NCBI GenBank assembly: GCA_019187485.1
Contig: JABAQR010000037.1
Location: 1 to 64,000, forward strand
Length of the DNA: 64,000 bases
Direction: 5' to 3'
DNA from: Lysobacterales bacterium
Lineage (GTDB): Bacteria > Pseudomonadota > Gammaproteobacteria > Xanthomonadales > SZUA-5
The notes under the pieces are model-generated. The model was given only the letters and a program-made list of their open reading frames with translations. It did no database searches and had not been told where the DNA came from. A program made the position numbers and the translations under genes. The first letter of the stretch is position 1, and the number at the start of each line of letters is the position of its first letter. This document shows, one piece after another, positions 18,278-27,059 of the stretch.

Positions 18278-18297
18278 CTTGACATGGCGTTGTCAAG
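18278..18297. promoter_or_regulatory. Inverted repeat in divergent promoter region
   Basis: CTTGACA, six bases, TGTCAAG: perfect 7-base arms between the divergent genes at 18202 (minus) and 18447 (plus). Because the arm contains TTGACA, each strand carries a consensus-like -35 here, but I find no convincing -10 at 16-18 bases on either strand (AAGTAC at 18302-18307 on plus is weak). It may be an operator or a factor-dependent promoter element; the regulator is unknown. Confidence 0.4.
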
Positions 18298-18446
18298 TTA
18301 CAAGTACCTGTTTTTACGGATATCGACCAGCTCCGTTCGATTCTCGCGCGCACCACTTGCGGCCCCTGCGCGCACGGCCGGAATCTGCGCTTGCGCGGCT
18401 TTCACGCCGCTGCAATGCTCCGCCCTCGACCGGACCCACCCCGCCG

Positions 18447-19604
18447 ATGGCCATCGCCTCCCTGCAGTTCCCGCCGCCGATCCGCCGCCGCCTGACGGTG
18501 GCGCCGCGCGACTACGAGCGCCGCGACCGCGCGGTCGAGCTGTTCGAAGCCGGCGAACTCCTCGCGGCGGTGCACGAGACCCTGGGCTACCTGCTGCCGG
18601 CATTGTCACCGCACGACCTCGCGCAGGGCCCGCTGTGCTTCGTGCAGGGCACGGCGCGCGTGCGCCTGCGCCTGGAGGACGGCCGCCTGGTGGTTTCGAG
18701 CGCGCTGATGGCGATGCGCGAGGGCGCCCAGGCCACCGCGGTGCTGCGCTACGCGCTGACGCGGCTGTCGGCCACCGGCCAGTTGTTCCAGCCGCGGCTG
18801 CAGGAAGGCGTGCTGTCGCTGGAGTTTGGCGACCGCCTGTCGTTGCTGCACCCCTTGAAGCTGATCGAGGTGCTGCAGCGCCTGCCGACCGAATCCGACA
18901 ATCACGACGGCTGGCTGCAGCAGCGCTTCGGCGTCGATGCGGCCGATCGCGAGCCGCTGGCCGCGCTCGAGGAGGCCGAGCTGGCGCTCGCGCTCGAGAT
19001 CTGGCGCGCGCACTGGGAAGCGGTCGACCGGCTGCTGCTGGAGTCGCGCCGGCGGCGCTCGGTACGTTTCCTGGACTCTCTGGGTTCCTGGGCCGCCAAC
19101 CAGGTCCGCTACGCGCTGCCGCTGCACGGCAGTGTGCGCGCCACTCTCAACGAAGCGGCCGACGAGTTCACCGACAAGGACGAGAACCCCAACCGACGCG
19201 ACACCGCGCTGTCCAGGTGCTGCCGCGAGATGCGCCAGGTGGGTGAGGAGGAGTTGCGCCGTTGCCTCGGCCACGCCAGCTATGCGATCAACCCACTGCA
19301 CGAGGGCACGCCCTCGCTGCTGAGTTCGGTGCTCGGCGGCCAGCGCCTGCAGACCAGCGGCGAGTTGCGCGCGGCCGGCCGCTACCTGGAGTCCGCGCTG
19401 GAACTGGTCGCCGACTACCTCTACCTGCTGGCCGACCACAGTTGGCCGGAGACCATCGACCACAAGCTGCAGGCGGCGCTCGCCGAAGTGTCCGGCAGGC
19501 CCTGGCGGGAGGTCGCGGCGACGTTGTGGAGTCACGCAAATCAAATCGCGCGCCAGTTCGGAAGCAGCGCCGGCGGGGACGAAGAGGACAACGATGGCAA
19601 CTGA
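18447..19604 (+). CDS. YbjN/CesT-like domain protein, partner of the downstream protease
   Basis: 385 residues, cytosolic, no known catalytic motif. Residues about 25-160 show the strand-rich fold order of CesT/YbjN-like chaperone domains (VRLRLEDGRLVVSSALMAM, then LSLEFGDRLSLLHP, then a helix ending DNHDGWLQQRFG). The last helix parallels DAVDNLLIQQYG in the next protein. Residues 170-380 are mostly helical and contain ETIDHKLQAALAE near the end; I do not recognise them. The ATG at 18447 starts just after a purine-poor leader. The 3' end overlaps the protease start by 11 bases, so the two are made together. The fold reading is inference; a profile search would settle it. Confidence 0.75.
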   Translation: MAIASLQFPPPIRRRLTVAPRDYERRDRAVELFEAGELLAAVHETLGYLLPALSPHDLAQGPLCFVQGTARVRLRLEDGRLVVSSALMAMREGAQATAVLRYALTRLSATGQLFQPRLQEGVLSLEFGDRLSLLHPLKLIEVLQRLPTESDNHDGWLQQRFGVDAADREPLAALEEAELALALEIWRAHWEAVDRLLLESRRRRSVRFLDSLGSWAANQVRYALPLHGSVRATLNEAADEFTDKDENPNRRDTALSRCCREMRQVGEEELRRCLGHASYAINPLHEGTPSLLSSVLGGQRLQTSGELRAAGRYLESALELVADYLYLLADHSWPETIDHKLQAALAEVSGRPWREVAATLWSHANQIARQFGSSAGGDEEDNDGN

Positions 19605-20727
19605 CGCCACCCACCCGCTCGAGGACATCGAGCGTCTGGGCGTCTATCAGGTCTACACCGGCACCGGCACCGGCAGCGGCTTCCTGATCGACGCCACCCA
19701 TCTGCTGACCAACTGTCATGTGGTCCAGCCCTACCGCGAGGTCGCGGTGGAGATGCGCGACAAGACCCGCATCGTCGGCCGCGTGCGCCGCGTGCACCCG
19801 CACCGCGACCTCGCCATCCTGGAACTGGCGCGCCCGGTCGACGGCGAGGTGCTGGCGCTCTCCGATGGCGCCCACTTGAAGCCCAAGCAGCCGGTGCACA
19901 TCCTCGGCTTTCCGGTCGGTCTGCCGCTGTCGCTGACCGAGGGCGTGATCTCGCATGTACGCCAGTTGCTGGACGAGCAGTTCTTCCTGCAGACCGATGC
20001 CGCGATCAACCCCGGCAACTCCGGCGGACCGATGCTGGACGACCAGCGCCGCATCATCGCCGTCACCACCTGCAAGCTGAACGCGGCCGAGTCGGTGGGC
20101 TTCGGCATCCCGATCGCCGACGTGCGCCAGTTCGTCGAGGCGTTCCACGCCCAGGTGGTGCCCTTCGGCGTGCACTGCCCGACCTGCGACGAACTGATCG
20201 ACCGCGCCGTGCGCTACTGCCCGAGCTGCGGCGCCGACCTCGAAACCCACCACGATTTCGGCGACTACTTCGAGGCGCCCGAGCTGCATCCGCTGACGGT
20301 CTTCGTCGAGCGCGCACTGGCCGAATCGGAGATCGATCCGGTGCTCGCGCGCCACGGCAGCCACAACTGGAGCTTTCATGTCGGCAGCGCGCCGATCAAG
20401 ATCTGGTGCTGCTGCTCGGAGCACCTGAACTTCTCCTCGCCGATGGCGCAGACGCCGAACAAGGGTCTGGATGAGCTGTTCGGTTTCCTGCTGTCCGCCG
20501 AACACGCGCCCTACGGCTTCGATCTGGTCGGCAGCACCGTGCGTCTGAACCTGGTGGTGCACATCTCCGACGTGTTCGCGCCGGACGAGCACGCGCATCT
20601 GGTCGAACGCGTGCGCAAATTCGTCCACAAGGCCGATGCGGTCGACAACCTGTTGATCCAACAATACGGCTGTCAGCCGGCACCCGAGACCCAGACCGAA
20701 CAATTGAAGAGCGAGCACGGCGCCTGA
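19594..20727 (+). CDS. Cytosolic trypsin-like serine protease with zinc ribbon and YbjN/CesT-like tail
   Basis: 377 residues. A trypsin/DegP-type domain spans 1-185 with the triad H42 (TNCHVV), D72 (HRDLAILEL) and S143 (NPGNSGGPM). Instead of a PDZ domain it has a four-cysteine zinc ribbon (C195, C198, C209, C212: CPTC...CPSC), then a C-terminal domain of about 120 residues that looks YbjN/CesT-like (FLLSAEHAPYGFDLV, VRLNLVVHISDVF, DNLLIQQYG). There is no signal peptide or membrane helix, so unlike DegP/DegQ it should act in the cytosol. It is translationally coupled to the upstream gene, which appears to share the C-terminal domain. Substrate unknown; a regulated stress or conflict protease is a guess. 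Confidence 0.88.
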   Translation: MATDATHPLEDIERLGVYQVYTGTGTGSGFLIDATHLLTNCHVVQPYREVAVEMRDKTRIVGRVRRVHPHRDLAILELARPVDGEVLALSDGAHLKPKQPVHILGFPVGLPLSLTEGVISHVRQLLDEQFFLQTDAAINPGNSGGPMLDDQRRIIAVTTCKLNAAESVGFGIPIADVRQFVEAFHAQVVPFGVHCPTCDELIDRAVRYCPSCGADLETHHDFGDYFEAPELHPLTVFVERALAESEIDPVLARHGSHNWSFHVGSAPIKIWCCCSEHLNFSSPMAQTPNKGLDELFGFLLSAEHAPYGFDLVGSTVRLNLVVHISDVFAPDEHAHLVERVRKFVHKADAVDNLLIQQYGCQPAPETQTEQLKSEHGA

Positions 20728-20740
20728 GCGCCACGCAGAA

Positions 20741-23041
20741 TCACTCGAAACCGTCGGTGAACAGATCGTCGTTGGCGCTCTCGAAGCCGTTGCCGAACAC
20801 CGCCTGCGGCGGGCCGCCAGCGACGCAGTTGTAGCAGACCAGCGCAAAGTCCTGGCGCGGACTGACCGCGGCATGCGGGCTCAGCGCGTCGGCGGCGATG
20901 GTCGCGGCGAGCACGCGCAGCTCGAAGCTCGCGCCGGAGTGCTGCGCCGGCGACAGGAACACGCCCTCGAGGTTGTTGCGCGCGTCGGCGCTGCCGCCGC
21001 TCGCCGAAAAACCGCTGGTGGCATCGATGACGTTGCCGCGGTAGGTGGCCCCGGCAGTGACGCTGAGGTCGAGGTCGTTGGTCCACGACGGCGTGGTGCC
21101 GCCGCTGCCGGGGCCGGGCGCGTCGGTCCAGGCGAGCATGATGCGCACCGGCTCGGCGGGGTCGTCGGCCTGCAACTGCACCGTGTACTCGTTGCCGCTG
21201 GCGGTGAACACCGTGTCCTGGTCGTGCAGCCAAACCTCGACGCCGGGGTTGATGACCGCATCGAGGTTGATGCGGCCCCAGCCGGCGAGGCGGTTCGGGC
21301 GCTGCGGGATCACGCGGCCATCGGCGTCGAGGCGGCCGATCAGGTTGTCGGCGGCAGCGGTGAAGACCGCCTTGACCAGCGCCGGACTCGGATCCTCGCC
21401 GTGCACATCGCGATGCCGCTGCCAGTACAGCGCGCTGGCGCCGGAGACCACCGGTGAGGCCATGCTGGTGCCGCACATGCTGCCGAAGGAGGTGTCGCTG
21501 GTGGCGGTCAGGCTGTCGGTGGAGCAGCCGGGGGCGACGATGTGCGGCACCGTGCGCCCGTCGCAGGCCGGCCCGTGCGCGCTGTTGGAGGAGACGTCGA
21601 ACATCGCGGCGCCGGGCTGGCTGCTGCCGCTCAGCATGCGCGTGGAGCCCACCGAGAACAGGTTCTTGGCCTCGTCCGGGGAGCCGAGCGAACTCGGCGC
21701 GCAGGGGCCGGTGTTGCGGTCGCCATTGCCGTTCATGACCGACCACACGGTCAACACCGGCTGGTTGCCGGCGACGGTGGAATCGGCATCGCGCGCGATC
21801 AGGTCGACCTGCATGGTCGGAATGTCGTAGCCCTGCGGCGTGCTGGTCGGGCCCCAGGAGTTGTTGGCGAGCTGCGCGCCGCTGCTGGCGGCGTCGCGGT
21901 AGATCGAGATCATGCCGTTGGCGACCATGCCGCCGGGGCCGCCGGCGCTCAGGAATGGGTTGTAGCGCAACTGGATCACGCTCGCGCCCGGGGCCACGCC
22001 CTGGCCGCGCAGGAAGCCGCCGGCGTCGAGGATTCCGGAGCTGCCGCGCCCGGCCACGGCGCCCGCGACGTGGGTGCCGTGCGCGTTGTTGCTGGCGGTG
22101 CAGGCGCCGTTGGAGCCGACGCAGGGCACCACCGCGGCGGCGATGTCGACGTGCGTGGTGCGGATGCCGCCGTCGACGATGGCCACGCGGACCCCGGCGC
22201 CGTTGACGCCGGTCGGGGTCAGCCAGTTCAGGTAGCCGGGCTGGATCACGAACCCCGCGTCGTAGCCGCCGACGATCGACTGGTGGGTCATCTCGCTGCG
22301 CTCGCCGCCACTGCGCTCGATGCGCTGCAGCGTGTAGACGCCCGGAATCTGCGCGGCGGCGAGGAAGGCGGCGCCGGCGAGGTCGAGCTCGACCAGCGTC
22401 AGTTCGTCGATGAAATCGCTGCGCTGCACGAGCGTGCCCCCGGCCGTCGCCAGCGCCTGCAGCACCGGGTCGGCGCGTGCGCGGTCGACCAGACCCATCG
22501 CGCGCACCGGCGCCGGCTCGAGGCCGCGGCTCTGCGGCGGCACCCGCTGCGCCGGCAGCAGGGGCCCGGTCCAGCGCACCGCGGCGCTGCGCGACTGCAG
22601 CGTCGCCAGTTGTTCCGCGTCGGCCCAGACGATGTAGCTGAAGGGTGCGAGGTAACGCACCGCGCGCACGCCCGCGGCCTGCAGCTCGGCAAGGTCTTCG
22701 GGACGCGGCGGACCGTACAGTTGCACCAGGCGGAAGTCCGCGCCGCCGTGGCTGGCCGGCTGCAACCAGGGGTTGCCACCGGCGACGACGCCCTGCAGCG
22801 GGTCCACGCGCGCGCCATCGATCGACAGCGCGTGGGCGTCGACGACGCGCTGGGCGCGCGCATGCGTGGCCAGCTCCGGGGCATCCTGCTCGGGCAACCA
22901 GACGAAGCCGCCGTAGTCGATCGCGCTCGCCGGCAGGCGCGCGCGCAGCGCGGCGTCGGGGCGGTCGATGCGCAGCCAGGTGTCGGCGTACGCGTGGCCG
23001 CCGAGCAGCAGCGCGAGCGGGAGCAGGGAGCGACGGAACAT
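20741..23041 (-). CDS. Secreted subtilisin-like (S8) serine protease with DGFE tail
   Basis: 766 residues. A signal peptide (MFRRSLLPLALLLGGHAYA) is followed by a propeptide-like region of about 250 residues and the S8 domain with D290 (AIVDGG), H321 (NNAHGTHVAG), oxyanion N394 (ANNSWG) and S526 (GTSMASPVVSG). A jelly-roll-like region follows (RIMLAWTDAPG, WTNDLDLSV). The C-terminus doubles the tail motif: VFGNGFE and then LFTDGFE. The ATG at 23041 is chosen because it begins the signal peptide; the 49 upstream codons are arginine-rich and not conserved in look. It is convergent with the cytosolic protease, only 13 bases away, and probably degrades extracellular protein. Confidence 0.9.
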   Translation of the reverse strand: MFRRSLLPLALLLGGHAYADTWLRIDRPDAALRARLPASAIDYGGFVWLPEQDAPELATHARAQRVVDAHALSIDGARVDPLQGVVAGGNPWLQPASHGGADFRLVQLYGPPRPEDLAELQAAGVRAVRYLAPFSYIVWADAEQLATLQSRSAAVRWTGPLLPAQRVPPQSRGLEPAPVRAMGLVDRARADPVLQALATAGGTLVQRSDFIDELTLVELDLAGAAFLAAAQIPGVYTLQRIERSGGERSEMTHQSIVGGYDAGFVIQPGYLNWLTPTGVNGAGVRVAIVDGGIRTTHVDIAAAVVPCVGSNGACTASNNAHGTHVAGAVAGRGSSGILDAGGFLRGQGVAPGASVIQLRYNPFLSAGGPGGMVANGMISIYRDAASSGAQLANNSWGPTSTPQGYDIPTMQVDLIARDADSTVAGNQPVLTVWSVMNGNGDRNTGPCAPSSLGSPDEAKNLFSVGSTRMLSGSSQPGAAMFDVSSNSAHGPACDGRTVPHIVAPGCSTDSLTATSDTSFGSMCGTSMASPVVSGASALYWQRHRDVHGEDPSPALVKAVFTAAADNLIGRLDADGRVIPQRPNRLAGWGRINLDAVINPGVEVWLHDQDTVFTASGNEYTVQLQADDPAEPVRIMLAWTDAPGPGSGGTTPSWTNDLDLSVTAGATYRGNVIDATSGFSASGGSADARNNLEGVFLSPAQHSGASFELRVLAATIAADALSPHAAVSPRQDFALVCYNCVAGGPPQAVFGNGFESANDDLFTDGFE

Positions 23042-23199
23042 CGGCGGACTCGCAACCGGAAAGCGCGCGAGCATAGCCGCTGCGGGACTTTCGCGACTCG
23101 TCCGGCCGGCGGTTCGGGCCTGTCGTCGGCGCACCCGTCCCGATTCGGCCTTGCCCGGACCGATATGCCGTGGCCTGCGCGGGCGCACGATCCGCGCGC

Positions 23200-25296
23200 T
23201 CAGCGCCCCTCGCGCGCCGCCCGGCGTCGCGTGTACATGTCGGCGTCCGCACGCGCCAGCGTGTCGGGCAGACGCTCGTCGCCCTCGCGTTCGGCGTGTC
23301 CGAGCGAGTAGCGGCAGGGCGCCGCGTCCATGTCGGCCTTGAGGCGGCCGATCAGCGCCTGGGCAGCGGCGCTGTCGCCATCCGCGAGCAGCAGCAGGAA
23401 CTCGTCGCCGCCGCTACGGATCACCGCGTCCTCGGGACGCATCTGGTTCTCGAGGTAACGCGTCATCGCCACCAGCACGCGGTCGCCTTCGTCGTGACCG
23501 CGGCTGTCGTTGATCTGCTTGAACTGGTCGAGGTCGACATTGACCACCGCCCAGCGGCGCGTGCCGATGCGCCGCTCGAACTCGCCGATCCCGCGGCGGT
23601 TCCAGGCGCCGGTGAGCGCGTCGTGCAGGCTCGCGTCGCGCAGCGCCTCGGCCTCGCGGCGCTGTTCGGTGATGTCCACCGCGTGGCCGATCGCATAACC
23701 GCCGTTGTCCGACAGTCGCCCGGAGTACTGCCACTGGCGCTCGTCGCCATCGCTGCGGCGCACCACCAGCGTCGCCTCCTCACTGCGTTGCTGCGCGAGG
23801 CGCTGCAGCGAAGCCTCGAATTCGCGCCGTGAGGCGTCCGCGAGGTACTCGGCGAGCGCGCGGCCCACCAGGTTCTCCGGCAAGGCCCCAAGCGCCTCGG
23901 CGGTGGCGAGGTTGACCATCACCAGCCGCCCTTCGAGGTCGTGCAGAAAAACCATGCCCCTGGACAGGCGCAGCAGATCCGTGGCTCGCGCCTCGCTCTC
24001 GCGACGCTCCGCCAGCAGGCGCTGCAAGCGGCGGGTGGTGCGTCGCTGATGCACGAAGAACACCGCCAGCACCGCCACCAGCAGCAGCGCACAGGCGGTG
24101 AGCCAGATCGACAGCCGGTTGCTTCGGGCCAGCGACTGCGCGCGCTCATGGGCGAGCGCGGACTCGCTCTCCAGGCGCACCACCTCGAGTTCCTGTTGCG
24201 CGTATTTGTAACGCGCCTCGTAGTCGTCGGCGGCCTTGGCGCGGTCGGTCTGCGCGATCTCGCGTTCCAGGCTCAGGAAACGCTGCGCGAGCTCGCGCCA
24301 GATCGCCGGATTCGCCTCGTCTTCGATCAGGCGATCGAGCAGTTGTCGGGTCACGCGCAGCTCGTCGCGGTCGAGGCCGAGCGCGCGGAAGGCCGCTGCC
24401 GCCGCCTGCAGGCGCTTGCGTGCGCCGGGGCGGTCGCCGGCATCGAGCGCGGCGAGGCCCAGCACTTCCTCGCCGAGGCCGCCGAGCTGGCTGTTCTGCA
24501 ACTGGCGGCCGAGCTCGAGCACACGCTCGCCGGCGCGCACCTGCTCGACGACGTCGCCGGCGAGGCGCGCGACGCGCGCGGTCTCCAGTTCGATCTCGGC
24601 GTGCAGCTTGGGATCGACCACCGTGGACGCGACCTGACGCGCGTCCGCCAGCGACTGGCGCGCCTGCGCGAGCTGCCCCAGGCGGGTCTGCGCGCGCGCC
24701 TGGTTGCGCAACAGACGAGTGCGCACCAGCGGCGCCGGCAACTGGTCGAGGGCATCCAGTCCGAGGCCCGCGTAACGCAGTCCGGACTCGTGTTTGCCGA
24801 TGAACTCGCTGAGCGAGGAGTAGGCGAGAAAGACGTCCGCCGCCAGCTCCGCATTCGGGCTGCGCGCCAACAGCATTTGCGCACTGGCGAGCAACTGCTC
24901 GCCGCGGGTGTAGTCCTGCAAGGCAATGTGACCGCGCGCCTCGATGATCAGACCGCGCACCTGCAACACCGGGTCACCGGCGCGTTCGGCGGCGGCCGAC
25001 GCCGTGGCGCCGGTGGCGCGCTGGCAGTTCCAGTCCGCCATCACCCGGCAGGCGTTCGCGTGCGCGAGTTCCAGCAGCGCCAGCGTGCGCGGGTCGCCGG
25101 CGGCCGCGGCGCGCTCGGCCGGCAGTCTGGCCAGCACGCCCTCGGGATCGGTCAGCGCCAGCGTTTCGAGCGGATGGCGCGGCAGCGTGTCCGGCGGTGG
25201 CGCATCGCCGGCACTGGCGAACGCGAGACCCGCGCACGCCATCCACACGCCCACAAGCAGGCAGCGCAACAGCGAAGGATGGCGGCGCGCGGACAT
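23200..25296 (-). CDS. Membrane diguanylate cyclase with TPR sensor and PAS domain
   Basis: 698 residues. Order: signal/anchor (CLLVGVWMACAGLAFAS), about 300 residues of periplasmic tetratricopeptide-like helices, a coiled segment, a membrane helix (SIWLTACALLLVAVLAVFFV) near 395-415, a PAS domain (GMVFLHDLEGRLVMVNLATAE) and a GGDEF domain with intact active motif RSGGDEF and LDQFKQINDSRGHDEGD. It should make cyclic di-GMP from GTP in response to a periplasmic or redox/ligand cue. No EAL domain is present. The ATG at 25296 is preferred over a TTG 12 bases upstream. It is a single gene, divergent from the YciI-like gene. Confidence 0.92.
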   Translation of the reverse strand: MSARRHPSLLRCLLVGVWMACAGLAFASAGDAPPPDTLPRHPLETLALTDPEGVLARLPAERAAAAGDPRTLALLELAHANACRVMADWNCQRATGATASAAAERAGDPVLQVRGLIIEARGHIALQDYTRGEQLLASAQMLLARSPNAELAADVFLAYSSLSEFIGKHESGLRYAGLGLDALDQLPAPLVRTRLLRNQARAQTRLGQLAQARQSLADARQVASTVVDPKLHAEIELETARVARLAGDVVEQVRAGERVLELGRQLQNSQLGGLGEEVLGLAALDAGDRPGARKRLQAAAAAFRALGLDRDELRVTRQLLDRLIEDEANPAIWRELAQRFLSLEREIAQTDRAKAADDYEARYKYAQQELEVVRLESESALAHERAQSLARSNRLSIWLTACALLLVAVLAVFFVHQRRTTRRLQRLLAERRESEARATDLLRLSRGMVFLHDLEGRLVMVNLATAEALGALPENLVGRALAEYLADASRREFEASLQRLAQQRSEEATLVVRRSDGDERQWQYSGRLSDNGGYAIGHAVDITEQRREAEALRDASLHDALTGAWNRRGIGEFERRIGTRRWAVVNVDLDQFKQINDSRGHDEGDRVLVAMTRYLENQMRPEDAVIRSGGDEFLLLLADGDSAAAQALIGRLKADMDAAPCRYSLGHAEREGDERLPDTLARADADMYTRRRAAREGR

Positions 25297-25529
25297 CGGG
25301 GCAGGCAAATCGGTCGGCCGGACGGGGGGATTCTACCCAAGTGCACGGACGCCTCCCGGGTCACACCGCAAACGACTGCATCCAAAGCCGCGAGCATTGT
25401 CCGTGCCGGCCACCGCCTCGCCGGCCTCTGCGAGTCGGGAAGGCGAGGCTCGCCGTACCCGCGTCGCGCCGGGTATCGTCGGCCATCCGGGGGCGGTCGA
25501 ACGCCGGCCCGCCGAGAGGATGATCGCGC

Positions 25530-25832
25530 ATGCACTACCTGCTGGTTTACGAGCTTTCCCGCGACTACCTCGCGCGCCGTGGCGAGTTCCGCGACACGCA
25601 CCTGGCGCTGGCCTGGGCGGCGGTCGAACGCGGTGAGCTGCTGCTCGGCGGCGCGCTCGCCGAACCCGCCGACCGAGCCCTGCTGCTGTTCCAGGGCGAG
25701 ACGCCGGCCGCGGCCGAGGCCTTCGCCGCGGCCGATCCCTACGTCGCGCACGGCCTCGTCGAACGCTGGAGTGTGCGCCCGTGGACCACCGTCGTTGGCA
25801 CCGGCGCGGCCACGCCGGTGCGACCGGGCTGA
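25530..25832 (+). CDS. YciI-like protein
   Basis: 100 residues. MHYLLVYELSRDYLARRGEFRDTHLALA matches the ferredoxin-like YCII fold: a first strand, the Asp/His-containing helix (RDTHLALAWAA), then GELLLGGALAEPADRALLLF and a final WSVRPWTTVVG strand. Family members are small dimers, some with dehydrochlorinase-like or lactone-processing activity, but most have no known reaction. AGAGGATG lies upstream of the ATG. It is convergent with the exported protein gene at 25872, and no neighbour suggests a substrate. Confidence 0.8.
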   Translation: MHYLLVYELSRDYLARRGEFRDTHLALAWAAVERGELLLGGALAEPADRALLLFQGETPAAAEAFAAADPYVAHGLVERWSVRPWTTVVGTGAATPVRPG

Positions 25833-25871
25833 CGGTCGCAGTTCCGGACGGCCCGGTTCGCCACGGAGCCC

Positions 25872-26843
25872 TCAGTCCGGCGCGCTGCGTCCCGGCATTT
25901 CCGCATTCTCGGCCGGGCTTGCAACCGGCGGCGGATCGAGCCCGAAGGACGCTGGCGGGGCTTCATCCTCGCGGCCGCGGAAGTTCTGCACATGTGCGGC
26001 GTCCATCCACATGCCCTCGTGCAGCGCCAGTTCCTCGTCGAACACCAGCGGCACCTCGAGTACCCGCAACGACCAGCGCAGGGTCATGCGCTCGGCGTCT
26101 CCGGCGACCTTCTCGATGCGCACGCTGCGCAGCGCGGCCTCGGCGTCCAGTCCGTACAGTCCGGCGATCTGCCTGGCCGAGCGCAGCGCGCGCGCGCCGA
26201 GTTCGAGGCGCAGCTCGGGGCCGGTCAACGACAGTTCCAGCGGGTGCGCAACGCCACTCGCCAGGATCCACTCGCGCGCGTGCCCGAGCACCGCCTCGAA
26301 GCGCTTGCGATCACCGAAGTCGGTGCGTGCGAGCCAGCCGGCCAGAGCGAACTGCAACTCCAGCATCTGCGCGCGCTCGGCGACACCCAAATTCTGATCC
26401 TCGGCGATCGCCTGGCCCATCATCGCCAGGCCAGCCTGCACGCCGGCGAGCGCCTGCGGTAGTTGCTGCTGCCACAGCGGGTACAGCTCGGTGCTGGCGC
26501 GGGCGACCCCGTCGGGCCCGGCGAGTGTGGTCCACAGGCGCAACAGGCGCTTGTCATTCTCACTGTGCGGGCCTTCGGCGATCTTCGCCGCCACGACATC
26601 CGCCTCATTGGCGCCCTCGGAAAGGAAAGCGCGCAGCATCTCCTCGTCCTGTGCGCCGAGGATCCGTGCAAGGTCGTTTGCGCGCAGGCCCTTGAGGATC
26701 GCCAGACGCTGTTCCAGCGGATCGACGATGCGCGCGGCGACCACGGAGGCCTCCGGCGGGGCTTCGGCAGCCGCCGGTGCGGCGGCCGACAGCAGGATCA
26801 GCGAGCCCGTCAGCAATCCCGTCAACATCCACGATCTGCGCAT
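25872..26843 (-). CDS. Exported protein of unknown function
   Basis: 323 residues. A clear signal peptide (WMLTGLLTGSLILLSAAAPAAA) is followed by helical sequence (DPLEQRLAILKGLRANDLARIL, WQQQLPQALAGVQAGLAMM) and a C-terminal strand-rich part (LELSLTGPELRLELGARALR, RIEKVAGDAERMTLRWSLRVL). No catalytic motif is recognisable. The ATG at 26843 has GGGGAGC six bases upstream and opens the signal peptide; the upstream open frame is not coding in character. It is probably periplasmic. The gene stands alone; queF follows upstream in the same direction after 216 bases. Confidence 0.7.
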   Translation of the reverse strand: MRRSWMLTGLLTGSLILLSAAAPAAAEAPPEASVVAARIVDPLEQRLAILKGLRANDLARILGAQDEEMLRAFLSEGANEADVVAAKIAEGPHSENDKRLLRLWTTLAGPDGVARASTELYPLWQQQLPQALAGVQAGLAMMGQAIAEDQNLGVAERAQMLELQFALAGWLARTDFGDRKRFEAVLGHAREWILASGVAHPLELSLTGPELRLELGARALRSARQIAGLYGLDAEAALRSVRIEKVAGDAERMTLRWSLRVLEVPLVFDEELALHEGMWMDAAHVQNFRGREDEAPPASFGLDPPPVASPAENAEMPGRSAPD

Positions 26844-27059
26844 ACGCTCCCCGCGGTGAGTGGTACAGGCGAACAGCCTGCGCCTCCCATGTGACCATCG
26901 GATACGTATTGCGGGGCTGAATCGGGAAAAGCGGGGGCAAGAGGCAGGGATTGATGGGACGACGTTGCGCTGCCTTCGGGTGTGTTCGTGGGTTGGAACT
27001 GCGCGCGCGGCGGTCATCGTGCGCGTGTCTACCGTGAGCGGGCTCGAAGGCCGGCGAGA

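Noticed and set aside
19594-20727. Calling the protease DegP/HtrA
   Set aside because: No signal peptide or PDZ domain; zinc ribbon and another C-terminal domain instead.
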